This document shows positions 43,814 through 53,717 of a DNA stretch of 56,441 nucleotides, piece by piece. The notes under the pieces are model-generated. The model had not been told where the DNA came from, ran no database searches, and was given only the letters and a program-made list of their open reading frames with translations. This DNA comes from Lachnospiraceae bacterium XBB2008. GTDB taxonomy: Bacteria > Bacillota > Clostridia > Lachnospirales > Lachnospiraceae. The DNA is taken from NCBI GenBank assembly GCA_900102235.1, contig FMVL01000004.1, positions 1-56,441 of the forward strand, given 5' to 3'. Made by a program: the position numbers and the translations under genes. Position 1 is the stretch's first letter; every line of letters begins with the position of its first letter.

Positions 43814-46178
43814 TCTTTTTCACCAATGCGTATTTGAGGACTTCATCCATGGATGTGACTGTTCTGATCTTAAGACCGGCGGTGATCTCCTCGCCTATCT
43901 CCTCGAGATCTTTTTCGTTTTCCCTGGGAATGAGTACCTGTGTTATGCCTGCCTGGCCTGCTGCCAGGAGTTTCTCTTTCAGTCCGCCGATCGGAAGCAC
44001 ACGGCCGCGGAGTGTGACCTCGCCGGTCATGGCCAATCCGCCGTGCACGGGGATCTTTGCGAGTGCCGAAAGCATCGCCGTAGCCATCGTGATGCCCGCT
44101 GAAGGTCCGTCCTTCGGGACTGCTCCCTCGGGAATGTGGATGTGTATATCATTTTTCTGGAAGACCTTGGGTTCCAGACCGTAATCCGAAGCAACGGATC
44201 TGACATAGCCGAGACCTGCGCGCGCGGATTCCTTCATGACATCGCCCATCTGTCCGGTGAGCACCACCTCGCCTCTGCCGGGCATGACATTTACCTCTAT
44301 CTCGAGGGTATCTCCGCCTACACTGGTCCATGCCAGGCCGCGCACTATGCCCACCTGAGCCTTTTTCTCAGCCATGTCGCGTGTATATTTGACCTTGCCG
44401 AGATAGTCTTTCAAGTTGGATGCGGTGACCTTGATGAGTTTATCTTCCTTGCCGTCCTCCCTGCGGTTTAAGATCTCGCGGGCGGCCTTGCGGCAAAGTT
44501 CGCCGATCTTCCTCTCAAGCCCCCTGACACCGGCCTCTCTGGTATATCCGTCTATTATCTTTCTTAATGCGGAATCGGTGATAGTCAGCTGTTCGCGTGT
44601 CAGGCCGTTTTTCTCGTAAGTCTTCGGTATCAGATGTTCCTTGGCGATATGAAACTTCTCGTTGGCGGTGTAGGAATTGACCTCAATGATCTCCATACGG
44701 TCAAGGAGAGGTCTCGGGATATCCGCCGCATTGTTGGCCGTGCAGATGAACATGACCTCGGATAAGTCCACGGGAAGCTCGATATAATGATCGTTGAAAT
44801 GCACGTTCTGCTCGGAATCAAGAACCTCAAGCAAAGCCGCCGAGGTATCTCCCTTATAATCCGAACTCACCTTGTCTATCTCATCCAAAAGCATCAGAGG
44901 GTTCTTGACACCGGCATTCTTAAGGCCCGTAGCTATACGTCCGGGCAAAGCACCGACATAGGTACGCCTGTGTCCTCTGATCTCAGCCTCGTCGCGTACG
45001 CCGCCCAGACTTATGCGGACATATTTCTTATCCAGGGCTTCGGCCACACTTTTGGCTATGGATGTCTTACCGGTTCCGGGAGGGCCCACCAGACAAATGA
45101 TCGGACTCTGCCCGTGGTCGTTTAATACTTTTACCGCCAGGAATTCAAGGATGCGGTCCTTGACCTTTTCGAGGCCGTAATGGTCGCGGTCCAGTATCTT
45201 TTCCGCCAGATGGATATCGGCCCTGTCGGTCGAGACCTTATCCCAGGGCATCTCCAGCAATGTCTCTATATAACCTCTCTCCACAGCGACTTCGGAATTG
45301 AATCCGGCCATCTTGCGGAGACGGTTGATCTCTTTGGTTATCTTTTCCTTGATCTCGTCAGAAGCGATCAGCGCATCGCACGCCTCCTGCATCTGGTCGA
45401 TCTCGGCTTTCTCGTCGTTTACGCCGAGTTTTTCCTCAATGGTACGCATCTGCTCCCTGAGGATATACTCCTGCTGATTCTTATCGACTCTCTCCTTCAC
45501 GTCCTTGGCAAGATCCATCCTGATACGCGCCACGGAGATCTCGTTTTTCAGAAGACGCGAAAGCTCGGTATAACGCTCTTTTAAGTCTACCGCTTCGAGT
45601 ATGGTCTGTTTGGCCGTATACTGGATCGGCAGATTGATCGATATCTGGTCTAACAGCTTGCCCAGATCCGAGGCCTCATTTATATGGCCCTCCAGGCTCT
45701 TCCCGACTTTGGGAAAAAGCTTCACATATTCGCTGAAAATGTCCCCGATCTCCCTGACCATGGCGATCTCGGTCTCCATGGACATGCCCGATCTCTCATC
45801 TTCCGGCGTGACCTCGCGGATAGTTGCGCTTAAATACCCGTCCGTCTCTTCAATGCCCTTAAGATAAGCCCTTTTCCGCCCTTCTGCCAGAACGCGGATC
45901 ACTCCGCCGGGCATCTTAAGGAGCTGGTTTACCTTGATGATGCAACCAACCGAGTAGAGGTCCTCCAAAGCAGGCTCATCCTTGTCGGCATCGCGCTGGG
46001 CGACCACAAAGAAGATACTTTCATTCATCATCGCCTTTTCCACCGCCGCTATGGATTTGGGACGGTTTAAGTCAAAATGGATGATCATATCGGGCAGGAT
46101 AGTAAGACCCCGCAGCGGTACTGCGGGGATTATCTTGTCATTATCATGCGAATTTCTGTTAAGGAGATTCTCAAACAT
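43803..46178 (-). CDS. lon: ATP-dependent protease Lon
   Basis: A 791-residue LonA: N-terminal substrate domain ([19 protein letters not shown]), AAA+ with Walker [10 protein letters not shown] and Walker [10 protein letters not shown], and the peptidase with catalytic Ser in [16 protein letters not shown] and Lys in [10 protein letters not shown]. Complete. It follows clpX by one base. Confidence 0.97.
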   Translation of the reverse strand: MFENLLNRNSHDNDKIIPAVPLRGLTILPDMIIHFDLNRPKSIAAVEKAMMNESIFFVVAQRDADKDEPALEDLYSVGCIIKVNQLLKMPGGVIRVLAEGRKRAYLKGIEETDGYLSATIREVTPEDERSGMSMETEIAMVREIGDIFSEYVKLFPKVGKSLEGHINEASDLGKLLDQISINLPIQYTAKQTILEAVDLKERYTELSRLLKNEISVARIRMDLAKDVKERVDKNQQEYILREQMRTIEEKLGVNDEKAEIDQMQEACDALIASDEIKEKITKEINRLRKMAGFNSEVAVERGYIETLLEMPWDKVSTDRADIHLAEKILDRDHYGLEKVKDRILEFLAVKVLNDHGQSPIICLVGPPGTGKTSIAKSVAEALDKKYVRISLGGVRDEAEIRGHRRTYVGALPGRIATGLKNAGVKNPLMLLDEIDKVSSDYKGDTSAALLEVLDSEQNVHFNDHYIELPVDLSEVMFICTANNAADIPRPLLDRMEIIEVNSYTANEKFHIAKEHLIPKTYEKNGLTREQLTITDSALRKIIDGYTREAGVRGLERKIGELCRKAAREILNRREDGKEDKLIKVTASNLKDYLGKVKYTRDMAEKKAQVGIVRGLAWTSVGGDTLEIEVNVMPGRGEVVLTGQMGDVMKESARAGLGYVRSVASDYGLEPKVFQKNDIHIHIPEGAVPKDGPSAGITMATAMLSALAKIPVHGGLAMTGEVTLRGRVLPIGGLKEKLLAAGQAGITQVLIPRENEKDLEEIGEEITAGLKIRTVTSMDEVLKYALVKKNDN

Positions 46179-46179
46179 C

Positions 46180-47424
46180 TTATGCTACTCCGGTTCTGTA
46201 GATGATCTTCGGTTCTTCCTTCTTTTCGATCGCCTCAGCCGTCATGATGCATTCGGAAATGTTGTCATCCGACGGTATCTGATACATGATGTCCATCATC
46301 GCATTTTCCATGATGGATCGGAGTCCACGGGCGCCGGTCTTTTTCTCAAAAGCCTGATGCGCTATGAGCCCGATGGCTTCATCCGTGAATGTGAGCTTGA
46401 CCTCATCCATGTCAAAAAGCTTCTTGTACTGCTTAACAAGAGCGTTCTTGGGCTCGGTCAGTATCTGCTTAAGTGCATCTTCATCGAGTCCGTCAAGTGT
46501 GACCGTGATCGGTACACGACCGATGAACTCGGGGATAAGTCCGAACTTGATCAGATCCTGTGTGGAAACCTCTTTAAGCAGTGAATCCGCTTCCTTGGTA
46601 TTCTTGGCAGTGAGCTCGCCACCGAATCCGATGGAACTCCTGTCCAGTCTGGATTCGATTATCTTGTCGAGTCCGTCAAAAGCACCGCCGCAGATAAAGA
46701 GGATGTTGGATGTATTGATCTGTATAAGTTCCTGATGGGGATGCTTACGTCCGCCCTGAGGGGGAACCGATGCATCCGTACCCTCGATTATCTTAAGAAG
46801 TGCCTGCTGAACACCTTCACCGGATACATCTCTGGTGATCGATACGTTCTCGGATTTCTTGGTGATCTTATCAACTTCGTCTATGTAGATGATACCCAGT
46901 TCAGCTCTGGATATATCATAGTCAGCTGCCTGTATGAGCTTGAGGAGGATATTCTCGACATCCTCGCCCACATATCCGGCTTCGGTAAGTGTTGTTGCAT
47001 CAGCTATCGCAAAAGGAACACCGATGATCTTGGCAAGAGTCTGGGCAAGATAGGTTTTTCCCGAACCTGTGGGACCCAGCATCATGATATTGGATTTCTG
47101 GAGTTCAACGCCGTCGTTTGTGTCCTTTTTACTGGATAATACTCTCTTATAGTGGTTATATACGGCAACCGACAGAACCTTCTTGGCTTCATCCTGTCCG
47201 ATAACATACTCATCCAGGAATTTCTTGATCTGAACGGGCTTTAACAGTTCGATGTCAAATTCGCCGCGGATCGCTTCCTCTTCGTCGTCCTCAAGATCAT
47301 CCATGATGTCAACGCATATCTCAACGCACTCGTCGCAGATATATACGCCGGAGGGACCGGCTATGAGCTTACGGACCTCATCCTGGGACTTGCCGCAAAA
47401 AGAGCATTTTACTTTTTCACTCAT
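46180..47424 (-). CDS. clpX: ClpX ATPase subunit of ClpXP
   Basis: A 414-residue unfoldase with the C4 zinc domain (CSFCGKSQ...ICDECVEIC), Walker A GPTGSGKT, Walker [10 protein letters not shown], the GYVG pore loop and IGFG loop (SIGFGGEL) that docks ClpP. It overlaps clpP by 4 bases. Confidence 0.97.
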   Translation of the reverse strand: MSEKVKCSFCGKSQDEVRKLIAGPSGVYICDECVEICVDIMDDLEDDEEEAIRGEFDIELLKPVQIKKFLDEYVIGQDEAKKVLSVAVYNHYKRVLSSKKDTNDGVELQKSNIMMLGPTGSGKTYLAQTLAKIIGVPFAIADATTLTEAGYVGEDVENILLKLIQAADYDISRAELGIIYIDEVDKITKKSENVSITRDVSGEGVQQALLKIIEGTDASVPPQGGRKHPHQELIQINTSNILFICGGAFDGLDKIIESRLDRSSIGFGGELTAKNTKEADSLLKEVSTQDLIKFGLIPEFIGRVPITVTLDGLDEDALKQILTEPKNALVKQYKKLFDMDEVKLTFTDEAIGLIAHQAFEKKTGARGLRSIMENAMMDIMYQIPSDDNISECIMTAEAIEKKEEPKIIYRTGVA

Positions 47425-48062
47425 TTCTTCTTTTTATCCTTATTCTGTGATTCGGCCATCTCGGCACGGTTGGTGATCACCTGATCGATCAGGCCATACT
47501 CCTTGGCTTCATCCGCGCTCATCCAGTTATCGCGCTCGGTGTCTTCCGCAACCTGCTCAAAAGGCTTGCCCGTATTCTCCGACAGGATCCTGTTCAGTTT
47601 TTCCTTGGTACGGAGGATGTGCTTAGCTGCGATCTCGATCTCGGTAGCCTGTCCCTGAGATCCGCCGCTGGGCTGATGGATCATGATCTCGGCGTTCTTA
47701 AGTGCCATGCGCTTACCCTTGGCACCGCCGGCCAGAAGAAACGCGCCCATGCTTGCCGCCATGCCTATACATATGGTGGATACATCGCACTTGATGTACT
47801 GCATGGTATCGTATATAGCCATGCCGGCCGTTACCGAACCGCCGGGGCTGTTGATGTACAGATGGATGTCCTTCTCGGGATCCTGAGCTTCCAGGAAAAG
47901 GAGCTGAGCCACTACGAGGCTGGCCGTTGTATCATTAACTTCATCTCCGAGAAAAACGATACGGTCTTCCAGCAATCTGGAATAAATATCATATGAGCGC
48001 TCTCCTCTGGAGGTCTGCTCTACGACATAAGGCACCAAAGCCATCTTGGTCTTGTCTTCCAT
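47421..48062 (-). CDS. clpP: ATP-dependent Clp protease proteolytic subunit
   Basis: A 213-residue serine peptidase. The catalytic triad is visible: Ser in [11 protein letters not shown], His in MIHQPSGG and Asp in [12 protein letters not shown]. The C-terminal QNKDKKKK tail is longer and more basic than usual. It lies 24 bases behind tig. Confidence 0.97.
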   Translation of the reverse strand: MEDKTKMALVPYVVEQTSRGERSYDIYSRLLEDRIVFLGDEVNDTTASLVVAQLLFLEAQDPEKDIHLYINSPGGSVTAGMAIYDTMQYIKCDVSTICIGMAASMGAFLLAGGAKGKRMALKNAEIMIHQPSGGSQGQATEIEIAAKHILRTKEKLNRILSENTGKPFEQVAEDTERDNWMSADEAKEYGLIDQVITNRAEMAESQNKDKKKK

Positions 48063-48086
48063 TAAAAATGCCCTCCTGTGTTAGGT

Positions 48087-49373
48087 TTATTTCTCTTTGG
48101 CATTATCTGCAAGGAACTTGGCTGCTGCACGGACCTTCAGGTCATCCTTGATCATCTTCTCAACTTCTTCGGTCATGTCCTTGCGTATCTCTTCTACATC
48201 ACGGCCGTATGCCTCAGCCATGGTCTTAAGTTCTTCATCATAATCAGCATCCGATGCTTCAAGCTTCTCGGCCTCAGCTACTGCCTCGAGAACGAGTCTT
48301 GTACGGATACGGGTCTCAGCCTGAGGCTCAACCTGATCCATCATCTGCTGCTTGGTAGCTCCCGTAAACTTGCTGTACTGTTCAAAGGACATGCCCTGAT
48401 ACATGAGCTGCTGAGCGAACTCGTCGATCATGCGCTCCTTCTGTGCCTCGAGCATGGGACCGGGAATCTCGATCTCGGCATTCTCAACAGCTGCTGCGAT
48501 GGCAGCCTCCTCTTTTGCGTCCTGAGCTTCTTTCTTCTTGCGCTCTTCGAGCTCGCCCTTAAGAAACGCCTTATACTCATCAAGAGTATCAAACTCGGAT
48601 ACTTCGGAAGCAAATTCGTCATCAAGTTCAGGCAGTTCCTCTGACTTGATCTCATTTACCATGCATTTGAATACAGCATCCTTGCCGGCAAGTTCATCGG
48701 CATGATAGTCCTCGGGGAACTTCACGTTAACTTCGCACTCTTCACCGATGTTCACACCGATCAGCTGATCCTCAAAACCGGGGATGAATGTGCCGCTGCC
48801 GATCTTTAAGGAATGATCTGAGCCCTTGCCGCCTTCAAATGCAACGCCGTCTACAAAGCCTTCAAAATCGAGGAGAACGGTATCACCGTCCTGAACCGCA
48901 CGATCGGTAACCTCAAGTGTACGGGCATTTTTCTTACGCTCTTTCTCAAGCGCTTCGGCAACATCCTCATCGGTAACTTCAATGTTTACCTTATCTATGG
49001 TAACGCCCTTGTACTCGCCGAGCTTAACCGGGGGCTTAAGAGCCACGCTGGCGGTATAGATGAAGGGCTTGCCCTTTTCGATCTGAACGATGTCAACGGT
49101 AGGGGTGGAAACGATCTCCTCGCCCGACTCCTTGCATGCGTCCTCGATCGTCTCTCTGATCAGGATATCGCTTGCCTGATCGTAGAATATGTCGGGACCG
49201 TACATCTTCTCGATAACCTGGCGGGATACCTTGCCCTTACGGAAACCGGGAACACTGATCATGCCCTTCTGCTTCTGATATGCCTTATTGATGGCATCCT
49301 CAAGTTTCTCAGCCTCTACCTCTATGGTCAGCAACGCCATGCTGCCTTCCTGCTTCTCAACCTTTACACTCAT
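48087..49373 (-). CDS. tig: Trigger factor (ribosome-bound chaperone and prolyl isomerase)
   Basis: A 428-residue trigger factor: ribosome-docking GFRKGKVSRQVIEKMYG, the FKBP-type isomerase domain (DTVLLDFEGFVDGVAFEGGKG, about 155-240) and the long C-terminal helical arms. AGGAGG precedes the ATG. First gene of the protein quality operon. Confidence 0.96.
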   Translation of the reverse strand: MSVKVEKQEGSMALLTIEVEAEKLEDAINKAYQKQKGMISVPGFRKGKVSRQVIEKMYGPDIFYDQASDILIRETIEDACKESGEEIVSTPTVDIVQIEKGKPFIYTASVALKPPVKLGEYKGVTIDKVNIEVTDEDVAEALEKERKKNARTLEVTDRAVQDGDTVLLDFEGFVDGVAFEGGKGSDHSLKIGSGTFIPGFEDQLIGVNIGEECEVNVKFPEDYHADELAGKDAVFKCMVNEIKSEELPELDDEFASEVSEFDTLDEYKAFLKGELEERKKKEAQDAKEEAAIAAAVENAEIEIPGPMLEAQKERMIDEFAQQLMYQGMSFEQYSKFTGATKQQMMDQVEPQAETRIRTRLVLEAVAEAEKLEASDADYDEELKTMAEAYGRDVEEIRKDMTEEVEKMIKDDLKVRAAAKFLADNAKEK

Positions 49374-49416
49374 GTGTGAAAACCTCCTGGTTTGATAGTC
49401 ATTTCGTGAAACGAAT

Positions 49417-49436
49417 GCGGTCTCCGCGGAGACCGC
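49417..49436 (-). promoter_or_regulatory. Perfect 20-bp palindrome in the tig leader
   Basis: GCGGTCTCCGCGGAGACCGC lies between the promoter and the tig ATG. A smaller dyad ATTCGTTTCACGAAAT sits directly downstream of it (49401-49416). As DNA it could be an operator; as RNA a strong hairpin without a U run. Confidence 0.7.
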
Positions 49437-49448
49437 GGGCGATTAATG

Positions 49449-49478
49449 ATTATATCATAGAAGATACACTATATACAA
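49449..49478 (-). promoter_or_regulatory. Promoter of tig-clpP-clpX-lon-engB
   Basis: Minus strand TTGTAT, 18 bases, TATAAT with TGA extended -10. Leader about 70 bases. No CtsR-type GGTCAAA repeat is seen here. Confidence 0.75.
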
Positions 49479-49587
49479 GGTTTCTTTAATAAACCTGTGG
49501 TTTAATGTTGGTTGTTTTCAAAGAGGCGGTTTAATGGTTTAATGGTACATGGAAATGCGTCCGTAAATTGTCCGGCAGGAGGAGGCT

Positions 49588-50073
49588 ATGGAAACAGAGC
49601 GCAAATATACGATAAAAGAGTTACCAGCCAACCTTGGCGAGCTTAACCGAAAAAAGATCATCCAGGCTTATCTGTGCCGCGAGCCCGTGGTGCGCATCCG
49701 CAGGTCGGATGATGAATACTATATGACTTATAAGGGAAAAGGGTTTGTTCAGCGTGAAGAATATAATCTGCCTTTAACAAAAGAGGCCTTTGACCACCTT
49801 CTTGAGAAAGCCGACGGTAACGTGATCTCAAAGACCAGATACCTGATACCGCTTGAAGAAGCGCGGTTTAAGGACGGGTACCGGCTGCCGGACGGTGTAG
49901 AGTTGTGCATAGAGCTGGATGTGTTCGATGAACCGCTTAAACCGCTCATCATAGCCGAGGTTGAGTTCCCCGACATGGAATGTGCGGATGCATACATCCC
50001 CGAAGACTGGTTTGATGAGGATGTATCCGAAGATCCGAAGTATCATAATGTAAACATGGTATATCAACGATAG
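49588..50073 (+). CDS. CYTH domain protein (triphosphate tunnel enzyme)
   Basis: A 161-residue protein with the ExExK start motif (METERKY), then alternating charged strands lining a tunnel (VVRIRRSDDEYYMTYKGKG, CIELDVFDEPLKPLIIAEVEF). Family members hydrolyse inorganic triphosphate or thiamine triphosphate, or cyclise ATP. CAGGAGGAGG precedes the ATG. Upstream DNA has three TTTAATG repeats (49500-49545). The stop is 5 bases from the convergent DUF4125 gene. Confidence 0.85.
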   Translation: METERKYTIKELPANLGELNRKKIIQAYLCREPVVRIRRSDDEYYMTYKGKGFVQREEYNLPLTKEAFDHLLEKADGNVISKTRYLIPLEEARFKDGYRLPDGVELCIELDVFDEPLKPLIIAEVEFPDMECADAYIPEDWFDEDVSEDPKYHNVNMVYQR

Positions 50074-50078
50074 TGCGC

Positions 50079-52547
50079 CTACAGCGACGCCTCAGCGTCG
50101 TCTAATGACTTATATCCATACAAAAGTGCGGTCTGTTCCATGATAAGATGTGCGAGGTTTTGACCGCTCTGCGCGATCCTCACGATGAACCCGCCGTAGA
50201 GTTTCAGCATTTCATCGCTGTACGTCATGAGTTCCCCGCGAAGATATGTCTCATAGGATGTATCAAAAGGCGTATCTTCGGATGTGTGGATAGTCCTCGC
50301 GTTTCCGGCCATCTTCGGATATTCTTTTGCGAAATCTTCCATCCAGCCGACCTGAACCCTCACGATCTCCTCTATTATGGCTCTTTTTTCATCGGGAACC
50401 GGAGGAAGCTTGTCCTTGATCTCCGCATATCTCTCGGGAGCGGTGGATTCTTCCATCCGGCCGTATTTTTCCATGATCATATTCCAGCCTGCCGCCATGT
50501 TAGCTTCAAAATCGGCTGCATACTGAAGAAGCATCTCCTTATCCCAGGTCAGATACTGGGATGAGCGCATGATATTGAAAGTCCCCCAGTTATCCTGGCA
50601 GTCGGCGCGTCCGCCCTCGTTAATGACCTTGTCAAAAGCTTCCCACTCGTCCTTCACGATCCTTTTTACCAGATCCTCTTTGGTCTCGTTAAGCTCCATG
50701 TTGATGTCCTCCATATACAGTGCGCTCCGGCAGATCAGACCAAGCTCTTTCATCCTCTCCTGCAGATACAGCGACAGTTCCCCAATCGCCTCCACTATCG
50801 GACGCATGGCAGCATCGGTAGGATCCTTGACGGGAGTGGAGCGGTTTAATGCGAAGATCTTATCGATCATCTCATATACTTTTGCGGGATCATATGCATC
50901 CGCGTTACCGGATCCCAGTCGTTTCAACGCGCCAAACAGCCATTTGTCATGAGGAGCATATTTTTTCTCCAGAATATAAGCGATATGAGCGGCACACTTC
51001 ATGCCACCGGCAAGCAGCATATCGGCAGCGGCATTATCTCCCCTGCGCTTCATCCTCAGATAGTTATACTGCGCATCCTGTGAAAAATAAGCGGCGTTCT
51101 GCATGAGCAACTTTCGCCATATGGATTCGGGATAGTACTCCGCAAGTTTGTCCCTAAGCGCTGTGACGATTCCGTCGGGATCGCACCAGACTTCGCCGTT
51201 TACTGCAGCCGCCAGTGTATATTCGAATGTGGAAAGATACAGAACGGTCAGACTGCTCTCGTTCATATCCGGATCGGAGGAAGTCGGAGCGGAGCCTTCT
51301 TCGGCAGAGTGCGCGGTAGTTCCGAGAAGGTACTCTGTCAGGTTTCGGCCGATCAGACGAGTGAAGTAATCACGAACGGTGAAAACTCCTCTCCTTCCTT
51401 TACGGATTGAATCGGTATCAGGTTTAAACCCGTGGAAATCAGCGGTTTTTTCGGCAAGCGCGATCATGTCGTCCTGAAGTTTTTGACCGAATTGGTCATA
51501 ATCACTCTCGTTATTTATAAGTAAAATAACACCCGGTCCCCAATCGTGATCGCGTGATTCGACATCATCCCATCCGTAAGCATCGGATCCTTCTCCGAAC
51601 AGTCCGGCGGTCAGTTTTCCCGCCAGTTCGGGATACTCTTTTTCAATAAAAGGCTTAACGATCTCCTCATAATATGCACGGCACAGATCAAGGCCGCGCC
51701 GGGATGCCTTGCCGGATGATGCCAGTCTTGCACAGGCTGACTCATATCCTTCTTTTGCACGATAATAGAATTCGACATGGCCAAGATTTCTGTCAACAGC
51801 CTGCATGGACTGAAGATAATAGTCAGCGGCCTTAGTGTCATCACCCCGGAGAGCGTAAAGATCCCCGAGTCCCATGAGGGCAGCTCCCAGATGGGCGCCG
51901 TTCTCGTTTCTTTCAATGAAGATCTCAACAGCGCGCCTAAGATGTTCGCCGATGCCATCGAAGATGTCGGGATGTAACTCTTTTATCCCGGGATCCGTGC
52001 GCAGCGCACCAAGAAGACTGTTACCGAGATTCGCGTGGGTCACAGCCAGTTCAAACCGTCTGTCCGGATAACGGAGCACGGTCTCCATGGCCTTGTTTAA
52101 GCAATCTATGGCCTCCGGAAACATCTCGGCTTCCTGATAGGACAGGGACATATTGTTGTAGAGATTGGCAAAATCAAATGCCTCGTCTGTCAGTATCTGA
52201 CGATACAGACGCTCCGTGTCGCGGTAGTATTGCAGAGATTCGGGGATCCGCCCGGCAGCACGCAGAGCATTTGCCAGATTAAGCTCGGTCGTTGCGTATG
52301 CGTGAGAATCTTTTTCACCTGCATTCTCAATGATCATCAGAGCCTTCTCGCCGTACATGATCGAACGGTCGTAATCGCAAGTCTCACGGTAGAAACCGAC
52401 CATCTCGTTAAGGATCTGCACAACAGCGTTGTCATCCTGCTCTTCTATGGCGACCTTAAGAGCACCTTCGAGATACGGCTCAACCTCTGCTATCCTGTTC
52501 TGTTCAAAAAGCAGGTCCAAACCCGCCCTGAAATCCTGTATATTCAT
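50079..52547 (-). CDS. TPR-DUF4125 protein
   Basis: An 822-residue cytoplasmic protein. Residues 1-280 are TPR-like repeats (SIMYGEKALMIIENAG, ESLQYYRDTERLYRQIL, EAIDCLNKAMETVLRYP, AADYYLQSMQAVDRNLG). A middle region of about 300 residues is not recognised. The last 200 residues match DUF4125: EDLVKRIVKDEWEAFDKVINEGGRADCQDNWGTF and RSSQYLTWDKEML...GWNMIMEKYGRM. The TPR part probably binds a partner protein; the DUF4125 activity is unknown. The HAD phosphatase gene is 10 bases upstream, so they form a two-gene unit. Confidence 0.8.
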   Translation of the reverse strand: MNIQDFRAGLDLLFEQNRIAEVEPYLEGALKVAIEEQDDNAVVQILNEMVGFYRETCDYDRSIMYGEKALMIIENAGEKDSHAYATTELNLANALRAAGRIPESLQYYRDTERLYRQILTDEAFDFANLYNNMSLSYQEAEMFPEAIDCLNKAMETVLRYPDRRFELAVTHANLGNSLLGALRTDPGIKELHPDIFDGIGEHLRRAVEIFIERNENGAHLGAALMGLGDLYALRGDDTKAADYYLQSMQAVDRNLGHVEFYYRAKEGYESACARLASSGKASRRGLDLCRAYYEEIVKPFIEKEYPELAGKLTAGLFGEGSDAYGWDDVESRDHDWGPGVILLINNESDYDQFGQKLQDDMIALAEKTADFHGFKPDTDSIRKGRRGVFTVRDYFTRLIGRNLTEYLLGTTAHSAEEGSAPTSSDPDMNESSLTVLYLSTFEYTLAAAVNGEVWCDPDGIVTALRDKLAEYYPESIWRKLLMQNAAYFSQDAQYNYLRMKRRGDNAAADMLLAGGMKCAAHIAYILEKKYAPHDKWLFGALKRLGSGNADAYDPAKVYEMIDKIFALNRSTPVKDPTDAAMRPIVEAIGELSLYLQERMKELGLICRSALYMEDINMELNETKEDLVKRIVKDEWEAFDKVINEGGRADCQDNWGTFNIMRSSQYLTWDKEMLLQYAADFEANMAAGWNMIMEKYGRMEESTAPERYAEIKDKLPPVPDEKRAIIEEIVRVQVGWMEDFAKEYPKMAGNARTIHTSEDTPFDTSYETYLRGELMTYSDEMLKLYGGFIVRIAQSGQNLAHLIMEQTALLYGYKSLDDAEASL

Positions 52548-52557
52548 GTTTATATCC

Positions 52558-53415
52558 TCAAAGATACGGTATCATATCCGCCACGGAATCGAAGATCATA
52601 TCAGGCTTCACATCGGAAACGGCAACATCATCCATGGTTGCCTCGCCGCTTAAGACCAGGATTCCGCACATTCCGTTATTTACACCTGCTGCCACATCGG
52701 TATAGAGCCTGTCGCCGACCATGGCGGCCTGAGATCGGTCGAATCCTGTCCTGCCCAGCATATGCTCCATGATATCGGCGTAGGGCTTACCTATGATGCG
52801 GTCGGGACGTCTGCCCGTCGAAGCCTCGATAAACGCGTGTATGGAACCGGCATCCGGTATAAATCCGGTCTCGGTGGGGCAGTTAAAATCAGGATGCGTG
52901 GATATATAAGGCAAGCCGTCTCGTATCAGATCGCATACTACGCACATCTTCAGATAGTCCAGCGAAGTATCAAATCCGACCACGACTGCGTCGGCTGTTT
53001 TCTTTTCCATATCTGAAACGATATTGCCGTCCTTGGCGTAATGCTGCTCCAACTCCTCGTTAACAAGAACTATTCCGGCGTCGGCGAACTGTTTTTTCAG
53101 CAGATCGTTGCCCAGAAGATATACTCTTTTGCCCGGAAATTCGCGCTGAAGGACTTCGATCGTGGCATCTCCCGAAGTGATTATCTTCTCCCTGCCGACG
53201 TTTAAGCCCATTTTTGCGAGCTTATCTACGTAGCTGAGCGGATCCTTGGATGAGTTGTTGGTGAGAAAGACATATTCGCGCCCGCTTCGCTCCACGGCAT
53301 CCAGGAAGTCCCGCGCGCCATCGATCCACTGTGTCCCGAGATAGACGGTTCCATCCATGTCCAGTGCAAAGAGTTTTATGTTTTGAATAAGGTATTTTTC
53401 TTGATTATCGAACAT
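52558..53415 (-). CDS. HAD-IIA family phosphatase (NagD/AraL-like)
   Basis: A 285-residue HAD enzyme: motif I LFALDMDGTVYLG, motif II FLTNNSS, cap domain of the IIA type (VVGFDTSLDYLKM), motif III Lys in IGKPYADIM and motif IV VGDRLYTDVAAG. Such enzymes remove phosphate from small sugar phosphates or p-nitrophenyl phosphate; substrate open. No ribosome site precedes ATG 53415 and an AT-rich -10-like TATAAT lies only 10 bases upstream, so the mRNA may be almost leaderless. Confidence 0.9.
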   Translation of the reverse strand: MFDNQEKYLIQNIKLFALDMDGTVYLGTQWIDGARDFLDAVERSGREYVFLTNNSSKDPLSYVDKLAKMGLNVGREKIITSGDATIEVLQREFPGKRVYLLGNDLLKKQFADAGIVLVNEELEQHYAKDGNIVSDMEKKTADAVVVGFDTSLDYLKMCVVCDLIRDGLPYISTHPDFNCPTETGFIPDAGSIHAFIEASTGRRPDRIIGKPYADIMEHMLGRTGFDRSQAAMVGDRLYTDVAAGVNNGMCGILVLSGEATMDDVAVSDVKPDMIFDSVADMIPYL

Positions 53416-53429
53416 ACGTTTGCTATTAT
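53401..53429 (+). promoter_or_regulatory. Promoter of the 32-residue peptide mRNA
   Basis: TTGATT, 17 bases, TATTAT on plus; predicted start near 53436. It overlaps the first codons of the divergent HAD gene. Confidence 0.65.
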
Positions 53430-53531
53430 ATATGTGGTGCTACTAAACGGTGGCGGTTAGTCCTCTCTCAGGGAGTTATAGCCCTGTTAATATAGAAACC
53501 CATTCCGGGAATAACTATAGGAGGAACTTAT

Positions 53532-53630
53532 ATGATTACCTTAGAGAGTATAATGGCTATTATCAGTTTATGTGTAACTTGCTTCAGTCTTGGCTATTCT
53601 CTGGGGAAGAATAGTCATATCAACAAATAA
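53532..53630 (+). CDS. 32-residue hydrophobic peptide, candidate type I toxin
   Basis: An ATG with TAGGAGG eight bases upstream opens MITLESIMAIISLCVTCFSL followed by GYSLGKNSHINK: one membrane-spanning helix of about 18 residues and a short polar, basic end. It has its own promoter, a 96-base leader with several possible pairings around the ribosome site, and a terminator hairpin that starts at its stop codon. Size and shape resemble Fst, TxpA and other membrane-acting type I toxins. I do not recognise the exact family. Toxicity is inference. Confidence 0.7.
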   Translation: MITLESIMAIISLCVTCFSLGYSLGKNSHINK

Positions 53631-53711
53631 CCGCCGAAGCCCTGGAAAGCCGGCGGTTATTTAACCACTTTGATTCAGGCTAACCGTTGCTGTACGGTAG
53701 CACCTTTACAT
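53620..53711 (-). ncRNA. Candidate antisense antitoxin RNA
   Basis: A strong promoter on minus (53718-53746) would start an RNA near 53711 that runs towards the peptide gene, passes the shared terminator hairpin and ends in TTATTTGTTG, about 90 bases. It is fully complementary to the peptide mRNA's 3' end and, through the direct repeats, to two patches of its 5' leader. No reading frame of note is inside it. Confidence 0.55.
53627..53660. terminator. Shared bidirectional terminator of peptide mRNA and antisense RNA
   Basis: ATAACCGCCG and CGGCGGTTAT pair perfectly around a 14-base loop holding AGCCCTG. The 5' arm begins within the TAA of the peptide gene. Plus strand continues TTAACC, minus TTTGTTG; both T runs are short. 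Confidence 0.75.
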
Positions 53712-53717
53712 GTAAAA

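Larger units (their letters stand above)
53436..53704. repeat. Inverted repeats bounding the peptide locus
   Basis: GGTGCTAC-N10-CGGTTAG (53436-53460) recurs inverted at 53680-53704, with the same 10-base gap. Both convergent transcripts would therefore start with nearly the same sequence. In addition GGCGGTTA (53452-53459, 53652-53659) and AGCCCTG (53480-53486, 53638-53644) are direct repeats, which gives complementarity between the two RNAs. Confidence 0.85.

Noticed and set aside
49374-49587. CIRCE or CtsR site for the Clp operon
   Set aside because: Neither TTAGCACTC-N9-GAGTGCTAA nor GGTCAAA-type repeats are present; only an unrelated 20-bp palindrome.
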